Notes: a model not told the origin generated them from the letters alone. A stretch of 64,000 bases of DNA from Paenarthrobacter histidinolovorans (GCF_014647595.1 NZ_BMPM01000002.1:1-64000); one strand, 5' to 3'. Numbered from the stretch's first letter, positions 11,764-22,582 are shown. Made by a program: numbers and translations.

Positions 11764-13040
11764 TTGTTGTCCTTGGAAGTCGTGGCCTTGGCCGTGGAGA
11801 TCAATGCCGGCAGTGCGGTCAGGAACCGATCTGCCTGTTCGATGGTCAGGATCAGCGGGGGCGCCAAGCGGATGGTCCGTGGCCCTGGGCTGTTGATGAT
11901 GAACCCGGCATCCAGGGCCGCAGTCACCATGGCGGGAGCGACGTCGGCATCGAGGTCAAAGCCGATGAGAAGGCCTTCTCCGCGGACTTCGGTCACTGCG
12001 TCAATTGCTGCGAGGCCGTCGCGCAGGTGCGCTCCAACAGCAAGCACGTTCCGCAGGACACCTTGGCTTTCGATCGCGTGCAGAGTAGCCAGCGCCGCGG
12101 CCGTAGCCACAGGGTTCCCACCGAAAGTGGTGCCGTGCTGCCCGGCGGCGAGCAGGGCCGACGTCGTACTGCCGAACGTGACCAAGGCACCAACGGGGAA
12201 GCCGCCACCGAGTCCCTTGGCGAGGGTCACTGCGTCGGGCACGATGCCCGCGTCTTCGCTTGCCAACCATTTGCCTGTGCGGCCGATGCCGGTTTGGACT
12301 TCGTCCAGGATCAGCAGTGCGCCCGCGGCACTGGTGGCCTCACGGGCCGCCTGCAGGTACTCAGCGCTGAGGGGCCGGACGCCCGCTTCGCCCTGGATCG
12401 GTTCCAGGAACACTGCCGCAGTGGAATCGTCGACGGCGGCACGCAGCGCCTCGATGTCATTGAACGGGATGTGGACCACGCCGCCGGGCAGCGGCGCGAA
12501 CGGCGCACGGTAGGCCTCTTTGGCCGTGAGCGCCAGCGCACCCATGGTGCGGCCGTGGAACGCACCTTCGAGCGCGATGATCTTGGTGCGCTTGCCGTCG
12601 GCGTTGTTCCGCCGCGCAAGCTTGAAGGCGGCCTCGTTCGCTTCCGTGCCGGAGTTCGCGAAGAAGACCTTGGACCCGGCAGGTGCGTTGCTGATGGACA
12701 GGAGCTTCTCAGCCAGGGCGATCTGCGTGGGGCTCGTGAAGAAGTTGGAGACATGCCCCAGCGTGGCCAACTGGCTGGAGATCACCGACGTGACGAACGG
12801 GTGGGCGTGGCCCAAAGCGTTCACGGCGATGCCGCCCAGGAGGTCCAGGTATTCCTTGCCGTCGGCGTCCCACACGAGGCAACCGGCGCCACGCACCAGG
12901 ACCCGCTGCGGCGTGCCGAAGACACCCATCAGGGACGACGAGTAGCGGGCAAGCCAGTCGGCGCCTGAGCTCTGGGCAACGAGCGTGGTTGCGGCACCCT
13001 CCGCTGCGCTGGTCGGGCTGAGGCCAACAGTTTCGCTCAT
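11760..13040 (-). CDS. argD: Acetylornithine aminotransferase
   Basis: PLP-dependent class III aminotransferase that makes N-acetylornithine from N-acetylglutamate semialdehyde. The 426-residue protein has the cofactor region [14 protein letters not shown] and the Schiff-base lysine in [11 protein letters not shown]. ArgD enzymes often also act as succinyldiaminopimelate aminotransferase in lysine synthesis. The ATG overlaps the argB stop by four bases (ATGA). About 20 extra N-terminal residues precede the conserved region. Confidence 0.96.
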   Translation of the reverse strand: MSETVGLSPTSAAEGAATTLVAQSSGADWLARYSSSLMGVFGTPQRVLVRGAGCLVWDADGKEYLDLLGGIAVNALGHAHPFVTSVISSQLATLGHVSNFFTSPTQIALAEKLLSISNAPAGSKVFFANSGTEANEAAFKLARRNNADGKRTKIIALEGAFHGRTMGALALTAKEAYRAPFAPLPGGVVHIPFNDIEALRAAVDDSTAAVFLEPIQGEAGVRPLSAEYLQAAREATSAAGALLILDEVQTGIGRTGKWLASEDAGIVPDAVTLAKGLGGGFPVGALVTFGSTTSALLAAGQHGTTFGGNPVATAAALATLHAIESQGVLRNVLAVGAHLRDGLAAIDAVTEVRGEGLLIGFDLDADVAPAMVTAALDAGFIINSPGPRTIRLAPPLILTIEQADRFLTALPALISTAKATTSKDNK

Positions 13041-13984
13041 GCGTTCACTTCCTCGTCAGGAACTACTTGGGTGCCGATGCCCGCCGTCGTGAAGGTTTCC
13101 AGCAGCATCGAGTGGGCCAGCCGGCCGTCCACGATGTGCGCGCGTTCCACGCCTTCATCGATGGCCTTCAGGCACGCGGCCATCTTGGGGATCATCCCGG
13201 ATTCAAGGCGGGGCAGCATGGCGCGGAGTTCGGAGGCCGTCAGCGAGGAGATCAGCGAGGACTTGTCCGGCCAATTGGCATAGAGCCCTTCGACGTCGGT
13301 GAGGATGACCAGTTTGCTGGCACCCAGGGCGGAAGCGACGGCGGCAGCCGCCGTATCCGCGTTGACGTTCAGTACCTGGCCAGTGGTCTGGAAGCCGTTT
13401 CCGTCGTCCACGATTTCAGGGGCGACGGTGGAAATCACCGGGATGCGGCCGGCGTCGAGGATGTCTTCGATCCCGGCGGGATCCACGCCCACAACTTCGC
13501 CCACCAGGCCGAGGTCAACTTCCTCGCCGTCCACCACGGTGCCGGTGCGAACAGCACGCAGCAGGCCGCCGTCTTCACCTGACATGCCCACAGCGTAGGG
13601 ACCGTGGGAGTTGATGAGTCCAACCAGCTCGCGGCCGACCTGGCCCGTGAGGACCATCCGGACAACGTCCATGGCTTCGGGCGTGGTGACGCGAAGGCCG
13701 CCCTTGAACTCGGACTCGATGCCCAGACGGCCCAGCATGGAGTTGATCTGGGGGCCGCCGCCGTGGACCACCACGGGGTGGATGCCCACGTGGTGGAGGA
13801 ACACGATGTCCTCGGCAAAGGCACGCCGGAGGTCATCGTTGACCATAGCGTTGCCGCCATATTTGACCACCATGGTGGTGCCGGCAAAACGCTGGATCCA
13901 CGGCAGGGCTTCGATCAGCGTGCCGGCCTTGTCTTGGGCGTCGGTCATGGAGGTGGTTTCGCGGGTGTGCGCTGTCATCGTCAT
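13037..13984 (-). CDS. argB: Acetylglutamate kinase
   Basis: Second committed step: phosphorylates N-acetylglutamate. The 315-residue protein has the amino acid kinase glycine loop VVKYGGNAM (about 37-45), the [10 protein letters not shown] loop, and the [11 protein letters not shown] region. It belongs to the longer, arginine-sensitive type found in actinobacteria, so feedback inhibition is likely but inferred. I chose ATG 13984 with GAGCGGA just upstream; a TTG at 13993 overlapping the argJ stop is the alternative. Confidence 0.95.
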   Translation of the reverse strand: MTMTAHTRETTSMTDAQDKAGTLIEALPWIQRFAGTTMVVKYGGNAMVNDDLRRAFAEDIVFLHHVGIHPVVVHGGGPQINSMLGRLGIESEFKGGLRVTTPEAMDVVRMVLTGQVGRELVGLINSHGPYAVGMSGEDGGLLRAVRTGTVVDGEEVDLGLVGEVVGVDPAGIEDILDAGRIPVISTVAPEIVDDGNGFQTTGQVLNVNADTAAAAVASALGASKLVILTDVEGLYANWPDKSSLISSLTASELRAMLPRLESGMIPKMAACLKAIDEGVERAHIVDGRLAHSMLLETFTTAGIGTQVVPDEEVNA

Positions 13985-13989
13985 TCCGC

Positions 13990-15156
13990 TCAACTTGAGT
14001 AGGCGCTGTTCTCATGCACGTAGTCGTGCGTGAGGTCGTTGGTCCAGATGGTCGCTTCGGCCTCACCGGCCTGGAGGTCAATTTCCACGAGTACTTCGCG
14101 CGGCTCGAGGTCCACCAGGTTGCGGTCATCGCCGATTGCGCCGTTGCGGCAAATCTGCACACCGTTCATGGCCACGTTGAGCTGGTCCGCTTCGAAGACG
14201 GCGTCCGTGGTTCCTACGGCGGACAGCACGCGTCCCCAGTTGGGGTCTTTACCGAAGATGGCAGCTTTGAAGAGGTTGGAGCGGGCCACACTGCGGCTGA
14301 CGATTTCAGCGTCGCGTTCGCTGGCGGCGTTGAACGTCCGGATAGCGATGTCGTGGCTGGCGCCCTCGGCATCACCGATGAGCTTGCGTGCCAGTTCGGC
14401 GCATACGTTGGTGACCGCTTCGCTCAACTGCTCCGCAGAGGGCAAAGCCTCGGAGGCCCCCGATGCCAGCAGCACCACGGTGTCGTTGGTGGACATGCAA
14501 CCGTCCGAGTCCGTCCGGTCAAAGGTGACGCGCGTGGCATCCCGGAGCACCACGTCGAGCTCGTTCGCAGGTACTTCAGCGTCGGTGGTAAGCACCACCA
14601 GCATCGTGGCCAGGCCTGGCGCCAGCATCCCCGCGCCCTTGGCGATGCCGCCCACGGTGAACGGCTTGCCTTCTGCGTCCTTGCCCTCGAAGACCGCTTC
14701 CTTGGAGACGCTGTCAGTGGTCATGATGGCTGTCGCCGCGGCCGCGCCACCGTCCTCGGACAGCTCCTTGAAGGCTGCTTCGACGCCCGGGAGGATCTTG
14801 TCCATGGGCAGCTGCTCGCCGATCAGCCCGGTGGAGCACACCACGACGTCGGAAGCCGAGATTCCCAGCACGCCCGCCACTTTCTCGGCGGTAGCGTGGG
14901 TGTTCTGGAAGCCCTGCGGACCGGTGCAGGCGTTGGCACCGCCGGAGTTCAGGACCACAGCATCCACACGGCCATCGCTGACCACTTGGCGGGACCAGTG
15001 CACAGGGGCAGCGGCCACCCGGTTGGAGGTGAAGACGGCAGCGGCCGCCTTGGATGGACCGTCGTTGACGACGAGTGCCAGGTCCGGGTTGCCTGAGGCC
15101 TTGATACCGGCTTTGATGCCGGCAGCACGGAATCCCTTGGGGGCGGTAATGGTCAC
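13990..15156 (-). CDS. argJ: Glutamate N-acetyltransferase / ornithine acetyltransferase
   Basis: Recycles the acetyl group from N-acetylornithine to glutamate and, when bifunctional, also makes acetylglutamate from acetyl-CoA. The 388-residue precursor contains the self-cleavage region [14 protein letters not shown], where cleavage occurs before the Thr of the ATML motif to give alpha and beta chains. No argA or argE is in the operon, fitting the cyclic pathway. The GTG start overlaps the argC stop by four bases. Confidence 0.96.
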   Translation of the reverse strand: MTITAPKGFRAAGIKAGIKASGNPDLALVVNDGPSKAAAAVFTSNRVAAAPVHWSRQVVSDGRVDAVVLNSGGANACTGPQGFQNTHATAEKVAGVLGISASDVVVCSTGLIGEQLPMDKILPGVEAAFKELSEDGGAAAATAIMTTDSVSKEAVFEGKDAEGKPFTVGGIAKGAGMLAPGLATMLVVLTTDAEVPANELDVVLRDATRVTFDRTDSDGCMSTNDTVVLLASGASEALPSAEQLSEAVTNVCAELARKLIGDAEGASHDIAIRTFNAASERDAEIVSRSVARSNLFKAAIFGKDPNWGRVLSAVGTTDAVFEADQLNVAMNGVQICRNGAIGDDRNLVDLEPREVLVEIDLQAGEAEATIWTNDLTHDYVHENSAYSS

Positions 15157-16184
15157 GGTGCAACTCCCTGCAGGTTCAGGCCGGCGGTTTCATCCAGGCC
15201 AAGGGCAATGTTCATGGACTGCACGGCTCCGCCGGCGGTCCCTTTGGTGAGGTTGTCAATGGCGCATGTGACGATGACACGGCCGGTGTGCTGGTCGAAC
15301 GCCAGCTGCATGACGGCGTGGTTGGATCCCTGCACCGACTTGGTGGTGGGCCACTGGCCTTCGGGCAGCAGGTGCACGAACGGCTCGTCGTCGTAGGCAT
15401 CCGCCCACGCTTGGCGCAGTTCGGCTTCTGTAACGCCGTGCCCAACCTTTGCTGTGGCAGTAGTGAGGATCCCACGGCTCATCGGCGCCAGAGTTGGCGT
15501 GAAGGACACCGTGACGGGCTCCCCTGCGGCGTTGGACAGTCCCTGTTCGATCTCCGGCGTGTGGCGATGACCGCCACCCACACCGTAGGGGCTCATGGAA
15601 CCCATGACCTCCGAGCCGATCAGGTTGACCTTGGCAGCCTTGCCGGCACCTGAGGTGCCGGAGGCGGAAACAATCACGACGTCGTCCGCCAGGAGAAGAT
15701 TGTTGGCGAACCCGGGTGTCAAGGCCAGCAGGGCCGACGTCGGGTAGCAGCCAGGCACGGCGATCCGGGTTGCACCTTTGAGGGCCTCGCGCTGGCCCGG
15801 CAGTTCCGGCAAGCCGTAAGGCCACGTACCCGCATGCTCGGAGCCGTAAAACTTCTCCCACGCCGAGGCGTCCTGCAAGCGGTGGTCGGCACCGGCGTCG
15901 ATGACTATGGTGCCTTCCGGCAACTGGGCCGCGATCCCGGCGGAGGTTCCGTGCGGCAGGGCCAGGAAAACGACGTCATGTCCGGAGAGGTTCTCCACTG
16001 TGGTGTCTTCCAGAATCCGGCTCGCCAAACCGTGGAGATGTGGCTGCAACTCCCCTAGTCTGGAACCGGCGTTGCTGTGCGCGGTAATGGCACCGATGGT
16101 GACGTTCGGATGGCCCGCAAGCAAGCGCAGCACTTCTCCCCCGGCGTAGCCGCTGGCGCCGGAGACGGCAACTGAAATAGTCAT
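15153..16184 (-). CDS. argC: N-acetyl-gamma-glutamyl-phosphate reductase
   Basis: NADPH-dependent reduction of acetylglutamyl phosphate to the semialdehyde. The 343-residue protein begins [18 protein letters not shown] with a dinucleotide-binding GASGYAGGE loop and has the catalytic cysteine in [12 protein letters not shown]. It is the first gene of the operon. I chose ATG 16184; an ATG at 16202 would add six residues but lies on the putative -10. The start has no Shine-Dalgarno and follows TATAGT by six bases, so the operon mRNA may be leaderless. Confidence 0.96.
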   Translation of the reverse strand: MTISVAVSGASGYAGGEVLRLLAGHPNVTIGAITAHSNAGSRLGELQPHLHGLASRILEDTTVENLSGHDVVFLALPHGTSAGIAAQLPEGTIVIDAGADHRLQDASAWEKFYGSEHAGTWPYGLPELPGQREALKGATRIAVPGCYPTSALLALTPGFANNLLLADDVVIVSASGTSGAGKAAKVNLIGSEVMGSMSPYGVGGGHRHTPEIEQGLSNAAGEPVTVSFTPTLAPMSRGILTTATAKVGHGVTEAELRQAWADAYDDEPFVHLLPEGQWPTTKSVQGSNHAVMQLAFDQHTGRVIVTCAIDNLTKGTAGGAVQSMNIALGLDETAGLNLQGVAP

Positions 16185-16232
16185 GACACCACTATACAGC
16201 AAGAATATTCACGCTGTCCGATATTTATGCAT
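16185..16232 (-). promoter_or_regulatory. argC promoter and ArgR-box pair
   Basis: On the minus strand CGGACA (about 16214-16220), an 18-nt spacer and TATAGT (16191-16196) form a promoter ending six bases before the argC ATG. Two AT-rich ARG-box-like elements overlap it: TGAATATTC (16203-16211) and TGCATAAATAT (16221-16231), centres about 20 nt apart as expected for a pair of ArgR sites. This would place the repressor on the promoter itself. Confidence 0.6.
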
Positions 16233-16352
16233 GCCTGATGTGATGTGTCACATTTGTTAGGACATTGCGCGTATGCTTAGTTCAGGGTGATCCAGACCGT
16301 GCAGTCCGAACGTCGGCTGCAGCGTTGCCCGTTAGCGATACGGGGCACATAC

Positions 16353-17441
16353 ATGGCACCCACGTCCACCGCTGAGCGCCCCAAAGCACGCGCAATTCAG
16401 CCAAATCCCGTCGTTCAGAGCTACTCAGAGCTCCTCAAGAGCGTCAAATCCGCAGGACTCCTTGAGCGCCGCAGCGGTTTCTACATCTGGGTTTTCGTTG
16501 CCCTGGTACTCCTCATGGCCGGCACCTGGCTCGGCTTCGCCCTGATCGGCGAGTCCTGGTACCAGCTCCTCATCGCGGCAGCAGTTGGCATTCTGTGCAC
16601 GCAGCTGAGCTTCCTGGCCCATGAAGCCGGGCACAAGCAGATCTTCGCCTCCCGCCGGGCCAACGATTGGTCCGCCCGCCTTCTTGCCACCGGCGTTGCA
16701 GGAATCAGCTATTCCTGGTGGGAACAGAAGCATGGAGCCCACCACAACCACCCCAACGTCATTTCCAAGGACCCGGACATCCGTAACAACGCCTTGGTCT
16801 TCTATGAAGACGCAGCGGCGGAACGCAAGGGCCGCCTGGCCTTCCTGACCAGGAAGCAGGGGTGGTTCTTCTTCCCCCTCCTGACGTTGCTTGGCTTGAG
16901 CCTCCAGTTCGACTCGCTTCGCTTTGTCCTTGGCAAGCGGAACGTACGTCACCGCTGGGTGGAGGCACCCATCCTGGTGGCAAGGCTCACCGCCCTTCCC
17001 GTATTGGCCTTCACCTTCCTGCCCATCGGGATGGCCTTTGCCTTCCTCGGTGTCCAGATCATGGTCTACGGCTTCTACATGGGCGCTTCGTTCGCACCGA
17101 ACCACAAGGGCATGCCCGTCCTCCCCAAGGACAGTCGCGTGGACTTCCTCAACCGCCAGATCCTGACCTCGCGCAACATCTCCGGCGGCATCTTCATGGA
17201 CTTCCTCCTGGGCGGACTCAACCGGCAGGTGGAGCACCACTTGTTCCCGGACATGGCCCGCCCCCACTTGTACAAGGCCACAAAGATCGTGCGTGAGTTC
17301 TGCGCCAAGCATTCGATTTCGTACACCGAAACCACGCTGATGCAGTCCTACGGCATCGTGGTCAGGTACCTCAATGACGTCGGCCTGGCAGCGGGCCGTG
17401 GCTTCGATTGCCCCGTCGCGTCGACGCACGGACGCTTCTAG
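16353..17441 (+). CDS. Membrane fatty acid desaturase (acyl-CoA/acyl-lipid type)
   Basis: A 362-residue integral membrane di-iron desaturase. The three histidine boxes are visible: HEAGHK (about 90-95), HGAHHNH (about 126-132) and QVEHHLF (near 290). Hydrophobic segments lie at about 45-85 and 180-245. The QVEHH form is typical of front-end or linoleoyl-type desaturases. It would introduce a double bond into membrane acyl chains, often in response to cold; the position cannot be told from sequence. Start chosen at ATG 16353 (MAPTSTAERPK). An upstream in-frame ATG at 16287 gives a non-conserved-looking N-terminus. Transcribed divergently from argC. Confidence 0.9.
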   Translation: MAPTSTAERPKARAIQPNPVVQSYSELLKSVKSAGLLERRSGFYIWVFVALVLLMAGTWLGFALIGESWYQLLIAAAVGILCTQLSFLAHEAGHKQIFASRRANDWSARLLATGVAGISYSWWEQKHGAHHNHPNVISKDPDIRNNALVFYEDAAAERKGRLAFLTRKQGWFFFPLLTLLGLSLQFDSLRFVLGKRNVRHRWVEAPILVARLTALPVLAFTFLPIGMAFAFLGVQIMVYGFYMGASFAPNHKGMPVLPKDSRVDFLNRQILTSRNISGGIFMDFLLGGLNRQVEHHLFPDMARPHLYKATKIVREFCAKHSISYTETTLMQSYGIVVRYLNDVGLAAGRGFDCPVASTHGRF

Positions 17442-17526
17442 GCGTTCGACACCGGAGGCCCAAACCTCCCTAGGATGGACTCTGGAACCGGGCACCGGAA
17501 GGACCGCCCCGGAGTAAGGAGCCACC

Positions 17527-18492
17527 ATGACGCACGCAATCGTTGCACAGCAAGCCGGAGGACCCGAGGTCCTCGAGTTCGCTTCCGTCGAAGTACCGGC
17601 GCCGGGCCCCGGACAACTGCTGATCAAAGTCGCAGCAACCGGGGTCAACTTCATCGAGACCTACCAGCGCAATGGCACCTACAAGGTGGACTACCCGTTC
17701 ACCCCGGGCGCGGAGGCGGCCGGAGTCGTGGAGGCCGTAGGTGCCGGGGTTGAAGAGTTTGCCGTAGGCGATCGCGTTGCCACCGCCGAAGGAACCCGGA
17801 CCTACGCCGAATACGCCCTGGTGGACGCTGCCAGGGCGCTCCCGGTTCCTGCCGGCGTCGACGATCACACCGCCGCCGCCCTGCCACTGCAGGGAATAAC
17901 GGCCCACTACCTGATGAACTCGTCTTTCCGTGTTGAGCCCGGCCACACGGTCCTGCTGCACGCGGGAGCCGGTGGAGTCGGTCTGCTGTTGACCCAGTTG
18001 CTGAAGGCACGCGGGGCCCGGGTCATCACCACCGTGTCCTCCGATGAGAAAGCTGATCTGTCCACCCTCGCCGGCGCCGATGAAGTCCTCCGCTATGAGG
18101 GCTTCGCCGACAAAGTCCGTGAACTCACTGACGGCGAGGGCGTCAACGTCGTCTACGACGGCGTTGGCAAGGACACCTTCGATGACTCCCTGAGAAGCCT
18201 GCGGATCCGCGGGGCCATGGTGCTTTTCGGTGCAGCCTCGGGTCCGGTGCCCCCGTTTGATCCGCAGCGGTTGAATGCGGCGGGCTCTTTGACCCTGACC
18301 CGGCCCACCATGGCGCACTTCGTACAGAACGCCCAGGAACGCCGGTGGCGCTCGGCTGAAATTTTCGACGCCGCAGCCAACGGCACTCTCGCTGTCAGGG
18401 TTGGTGCGACGTATCCGCTGGCTGAGGCAGCCCAGGCCCACCGTGACCTGGAAGGACGCCGGACCACCGGCAAGGTCCTGCTGGTGCCGTGA
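17527..18492 (+). CDS. qor: Quinone oxidoreductase (zinc-independent MDR family)
   Basis: NADPH:quinone reductase-like protein of 321 residues. It has the QOR N-terminal GroES-like fold with NFIETYQRNGTY, then a Rossmann domain whose loop is GAGGVGLLLTQ (about 145-155), and lacks the zinc-binding cysteines of alcohol dehydrogenases. Probably reduces quinones or reactive alkenes by NADPH. A good AAGGAG lies 7 nt before the ATG, unlike several neighbours. Same direction as the desaturase but 85 nt apart. Confidence 0.9.
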   Translation: MTHAIVAQQAGGPEVLEFASVEVPAPGPGQLLIKVAATGVNFIETYQRNGTYKVDYPFTPGAEAAGVVEAVGAGVEEFAVGDRVATAEGTRTYAEYALVDAARALPVPAGVDDHTAAALPLQGITAHYLMNSSFRVEPGHTVLLHAGAGGVGLLLTQLLKARGARVITTVSSDEKADLSTLAGADEVLRYEGFADKVRELTDGEGVNVVYDGVGKDTFDDSLRSLRIRGAMVLFGAASGPVPPFDPQRLNAAGSLTLTRPTMAHFVQNAQERRWRSAEIFDAAANGTLAVRVGATYPLAEAAQAHRDLEGRRTTGKVLLVP

Positions 18493-18625
18493 CGTGTAGC
18501 ACCGTGACGGGTTGCTCCCGGCCCCAAACCCCTGGTGACGTTAAGGCGAACATCAGCACAACGGACTGTGACGCGCAGGAAACCATCGACACCTTTTGTT
18601 CACCTTCCTGCGAAAAGCTGGCCCT

Positions 18626-21600
18626 GTGAGCACAGAACATTCCATGGGGGCCGGGCACACGCCTGCCTTGACCACGTACCGCCCCCAGCTGCCGGGCGGA
18701 ACCGCAGCACCCGCCGAACGTACGCTCGTGGACATCCTGGAGGCCACCGCGGCCTCCTTTCCGGAGTCTTCAGCGTTGGACGACGGGCACAAGTCACTCA
18801 GCTACACAGAACTGCTCGCCGCAGTCAGGTCTTTTGCCCGGACCCTGAACGCAGCCGGTGTGGGCCCTGGCGCCAAAATCGGCGTCCGCATTCCTTCAGG
18901 AACCAACGAGTTGTACGTGGCTATCCTCGGCATCCTGATGGCCGGGGCCGCCTACGTGCCCGTCGATGCCGACGACCCCGAGGAACGGGCGCGCTTGGTG
19001 TTCGGTGAGGCCAAGGTGGCTGCAATCATCGGTGCGGGGCTGGATGTCCAACTGTCCGACGCTTCGCACCAAGCCCTCTCCGGTCCGCAGAAACCCGGGC
19101 TGGACGACGATGCTTGGATCATCTTCACCTCCGGGTCCACCGGCACGCCAAAGGGTGTGGCAGTGAAGCACCGTTCTTCAGCCGCCTTCGTGGACGCGGA
19201 GGCCCGGATCTTCCTCAAGGCCGAGCCCATTGGCCCCCAGGACCGGGTGCTCGCCGGCCTCTCGGTGGCCTTCGACGCCTCATGCGAAGAGATGTGGCTT
19301 GCCTGGCGCCACGGCGCGTGCCTGGTCCCTGCACCCCGGGCCTTGGTCCGCACCGGAATGGACCTCGGTCCCTGGCTGATCAACCACGGCATCACGGTGG
19401 TGTCCACTGTGCCGACACTCGCCGCCTTGTGGCCGGCCGAGGCCCTGGAAAACGTGCGTCTTCTCATCTTCGGCGGTGAAGCCTGCCCTCCCGAGCTGGC
19501 CGAGCGTCTCGCCGTGGACGGCCGTGAAGTATGGAACACCTATGGCCCCACCGAAGCGACAGTGGTTGCCTGTGCCGCTCCCTTGGGTGGGCCCGGCCCC
19601 GTGCGGATCGGATTGCCGCTCGATGGCTGGGACCTCGCCGTCGTCGATCCCAACGGCGTCCCGGTGGGCGAAGGTGAGATCGGCGAACTGATCATCGGCG
19701 GCGTCGGACTTGCCCGCTACCTGGATCCAGCCAAGGACGCCGAGAAATACGCGCCCATGCCAACGCTGGCATGGGACCGGGCGTACCGCTCGGGTGACCT
19801 GGTGCGGTTCGAGGCCGAGGGCCTGATCTTCATGGGCCGCGCTGACGAACAGGTGAAGCTCGGCGGGCGCAGGATTGAATTGGGCGAGGTGGACGCAGCG
19901 CTCCAGTCCTTGCCCGGCGTCGCCGGCGCAGCTGCTGCAGTACAGACAACGGCTGCCGGCAACCAGATCCTGGTGGGCTACCTGGCTCCCGCTGAGGGTT
20001 ATGAGCTGAGCATGGACGAGGCCCGGCGGCTGCTTGGCGAAAGCCTCCCGGCTGCTTTGATCCCCTTGTTGACCGTGGTGGATTCGCTCCCCACCAAGAC
20101 CAGCGGCAAAGTGGACCGCCACGCCCTCCCTTGGCCGCTGGCCGGAACCGGCGCCACGGAGGCAAACAACGCCCCGCTGAACCTGCCCGACGACGCGCGC
20201 TGGGTGGTGGAGCAGTGGGAAGCGGTCCTGGGCAGTCCCGTGAGTTCGCTCGACGCCGATTTCTTCGCTTACGGTGGCGGGTCCTTGGCCGCGGCCCAGC
20301 TCGTCTCCGCGCTGCGCGTCAGGTACCCCGTCATTACCGTGGCCGACATCTACGCTACGCCCCGCGTTGGGGCGTTGATCGATGCTGCCCGACAATCACT
20401 TCCCGACGGCGGCACGCCGGGTCCCGCTGCCGAGCGCACCGTCCGCCCTACCGCTGTGAAGTCGCAGGTCTTCCAGGTGCTGATGGGCGTTCCTTTGCAC
20501 ATCCTGGTGGGAATGCGTTGGCTCACCTATCTCATGGCCGCCAACAAGTTGCTGGCTGAATTTGCCGGCTTCTCTGCCGCTCCGGTGGTGTCGTGGTGGT
20601 GGATCGGTCTGTCCTGGCTGATTTTTGTCAGCCCCCTGGGCCGGATGGCGATTTCGGTTCTCGCGGCACGCCTCCTGTTGGGCAAGGTGGTTCCCGGGAC
20701 TTACCCGCGGTCCGGAAAGACCCATCTGCGGCTGTGGCTCGCCGAGCAAATCCAGGATCTTTCGGGCGCGATCGGCCTCGCCAGCGCGCCTTTCGTTCCC
20801 TATTACGCCCGCGCGCTCGGCGCGAAAATCGGCAGGGACGTGCACCTTCACTCCTTGCCACCTGTTACCGGCCTGCTCTCTTTGGGCAGTGGAGCAAATA
20901 TCGAGCCGGAAGTTGACCTGTCCGGTTGGTGGGTTGACGGCGACTCGGTCCATATCGGCCAGATCCACGTGGGAGCCGGGGCCGTGGTTGGCGCCCGGAG
21001 CACTCTGATGCCTGGAGCAAGCATTGGGGCAGGCGCCCACGTCGATGCAGGCTCGGCGGTACTGGGCAAAGTCAAAGCCGGACATCTCGTGGCCGGATCC
21101 CCCGCTGAGCGCCGCGGCAAGGCCAAGCACGAATGGCCCGAGGCCAGCAGCCGCCGTTCGATGGTTGACCGGCTGTGGTTCTCCGCCTTTGCCGGCGCCT
21201 CTGCCCTGCTGTCACTCATTCCCTACCTCTCGGCGTTCGCGGGTGCCTTGGTGGTCCTGGCGTTCATTCAAGGCCATGATTCGCTGGACACATCACTCCC
21301 CCGGATCGTCCTCGCCTTGCCCCTGGCCGCCCTGGTCTGGTTCTTCGGCAACCTTGTCCTGATCCTGATGGTTGCCCGGCTCCTCGGGCTGGGACTCAAA
21401 GAAGGCTACTACCGGGTTCGCAGCCGCGTCGGGTGGCAGGTCTGGGCCACCGAACGCCTCCTGGACATGGCCCGGGACCTTCTCTTCCCCATCTACGCCA
21501 GCCTGTTCACGCCTGTTTGGCTGCGTTTACTGGGCGCCAAGGTGGGCAAAAATGTGGAAGCTTCCACGGTGCTGCTGGTCCCCAGGATGACCACCATCGG

Positions 21601-22582
21601 CGACGGCGCGTTCCTTGCCGACGACACCATGGTGGCCTCCTACGAACTCGGTGGCGGCTGGATGAAGATTGCCCCGGCCAAGATCGGGAAACGTTCCTTC
21701 CTGGGCAACTCCGGCATGACTGCGGCCGGACGCAACGTACCGAAAAACTCCCTCGTTGCGGTGTTGTCGGCCACACCCGCCAAGGCCAAGTCGGGCACCT
21801 CCTGGTTGGGCAGTCCTCCCGTCCGGTTGCGTCGCACTGCCGTAGACGCGGACCAAACCCGCACTTTCCAGCCTCCCGCCAAGCTCAAAGTGGCACGAGC
21901 CTTATGGGAATTGTGCCGGCTGGTCCCGGTCATCCTCACCGTAGCGATCGCCGCTGGAGTCATGCTGATGCTGGACTGGATCGCCGGCGCCTGGGGTTAC
22001 TGGATCGCAGCAGTGCTTGGCGGCGTAGTGATGCTGGCGGCCGGAGCAGTCGCTGCCCTCAGTGCCGTGGTTGCCAAGTGGGTTCTTGTGGGGACCATCC
22101 GGGCCGGGGAACACCCGCTATGGAGCTCCTTCATTTGGCGCAACGAGGTAGTGGACACCTTCATCGAAATGGTGAGCGCGCCGTGGTTTGCCCGGTCAGC
22201 GGCAGGTACGCCGGCCCTTGTGTGGTGGCTGCGCGGACTCGGAGCCAAGATAGGGCGCGGCACGTGGTGCGAAAGCTACTGGCTTCCTGAAGCGGACCTT
22301 GTCACCCTGGGCGAGAACTCCACGGTCAACCGGGGCTGTGTGGTCCAAACACACCTGTTCCATGATCGCGTCATGAGCCTGGACACTGTGACACTCGGCA
22401 ACGGGGCCACCATGGGCCCGCACGGTGTGATCCTCCCCGCGGCAAGTATCGGCGACGGCGGGACGGTTGGTCCGGCGTCGTTGGTCATGCGTGGCGAAAC
22501 CGTCCCGGCAGGGACGTACTGGATGGGCAACCCGGTGAGCCCGTGGGTGGGTCCGTCAGCACAAGCTCCCCGTCTCAAGTAG
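18626..22582 (+). CDS. Pls/PosA-type membrane-bound single-module NRPS
   Basis: About 1318 residues with the architecture of epsilon-poly-lysine synthetase. An adenylation domain spans about 40-520: FTSGSTGTPKG near 167-177, FDASCEEMW, TYGPTEATV, GGRRIELGEV and the A10 motif TSGKVDR. Next is a carrier domain, about 525-600, with the phosphopantetheine Ser near 553 in YGGGSLAAAQ (Gly replaces the usual Asp of GGDS). Then come hydrophobic segments interleaved with three left-handed beta-helix (hexapeptide) domains at about 730-835, 970-1065 and 1205-1315. There is no condensation or thioesterase domain. In Pls the three soluble domains join activated monomers one at a time. The monomer used here is unknown. 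The start is uncertain: TTG 18596, GTG 18626 or ATG 18644. Confidence 0.88.
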   Translation: MSTEHSMGAGHTPALTTYRPQLPGGTAAPAERTLVDILEATAASFPESSALDDGHKSLSYTELLAAVRSFARTLNAAGVGPGAKIGVRIPSGTNELYVAILGILMAGAAYVPVDADDPEERARLVFGEAKVAAIIGAGLDVQLSDASHQALSGPQKPGLDDDAWIIFTSGSTGTPKGVAVKHRSSAAFVDAEARIFLKAEPIGPQDRVLAGLSVAFDASCEEMWLAWRHGACLVPAPRALVRTGMDLGPWLINHGITVVSTVPTLAALWPAEALENVRLLIFGGEACPPELAERLAVDGREVWNTYGPTEATVVACAAPLGGPGPVRIGLPLDGWDLAVVDPNGVPVGEGEIGELIIGGVGLARYLDPAKDAEKYAPMPTLAWDRAYRSGDLVRFEAEGLIFMGRADEQVKLGGRRIELGEVDAALQSLPGVAGAAAAVQTTAAGNQILVGYLAPAEGYELSMDEARRLLGESLPAALIPLLTVVDSLPTKTSGKVDRHALPWPLAGTGATEANNAPLNLPDDARWVVEQWEAVLGSPVSSLDADFFAYGGGSLAAAQLVSALRVRYPVITVADIYATPRVGALIDAARQSLPDGGTPGPAAERTVRPTAVKSQVFQVLMGVPLHILVGMRWLTYLMAANKLLAEFAGFSAAPVVSWWWIGLSWLIFVSPLGRMAISVLAARLLLGKVVPGTYPRSGKTHLRLWLAEQIQDLSGAIGLASAPFVPYYARALGAKIGRDVHLHSLPPVTGLLSLGSGANIEPEVDLSGWWVDGDSVHIGQIHVGAGAVVGARSTLMPGASIGAGAHVDAGSAVLGKVKAGHLVAGSPAERRGKAKHEWPEASSRRSMVDRLWFSAFAGASALLSLIPYLSAFAGALVVLAFIQGHDSLDTSLPRIVLALPLAALVWFFGNLVLILMVARLLGLGLKEGYYRVRSRVGWQVWATERLLDMARDLLFPIYASLFTPVWLRLLGAKVGKNVEASTVLLVPRMTTIGDGAFLADDTMVASYELGGGWMKIAPAKIGKRSFLGNSGMTAAGRNVPKNSLVAVLSATPAKAKSGTSWLGSPPVRLRRTAVDADQTRTFQPPAKLKVARALWELCRLVPVILTVAIAAGVMLMLDWIAGAWGYWIAAVLGGVVMLAAGAVAALSAVVAKWVLVGTIRAGEHPLWSSFIWRNEVVDTFIEMVSAPWFARSAAGTPALVWWLRGLGAKIGRGTWCESYWLPEADLVTLGENSTVNRGCVVQTHLFHDRVMSLDTVTLGNGATMGPHGVILPAASIGDGGTVGPASLVMRGETVPAGTYWMGNPVSPWVGPSAQAPRLK

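Noticed and set aside
10732..12513. 593-codon plus-strand frame antisense to argF and argD
   Set aside because: Typical antisense frame of a high-GC gene; the opposite strand encodes recognisable enzymes throughout.
16425..17654. 409-codon minus-strand frame opposite the desaturase
   Set aside because: The plus-strand desaturase has all three histidine boxes, and the antisense product is compositionally biased with no family.
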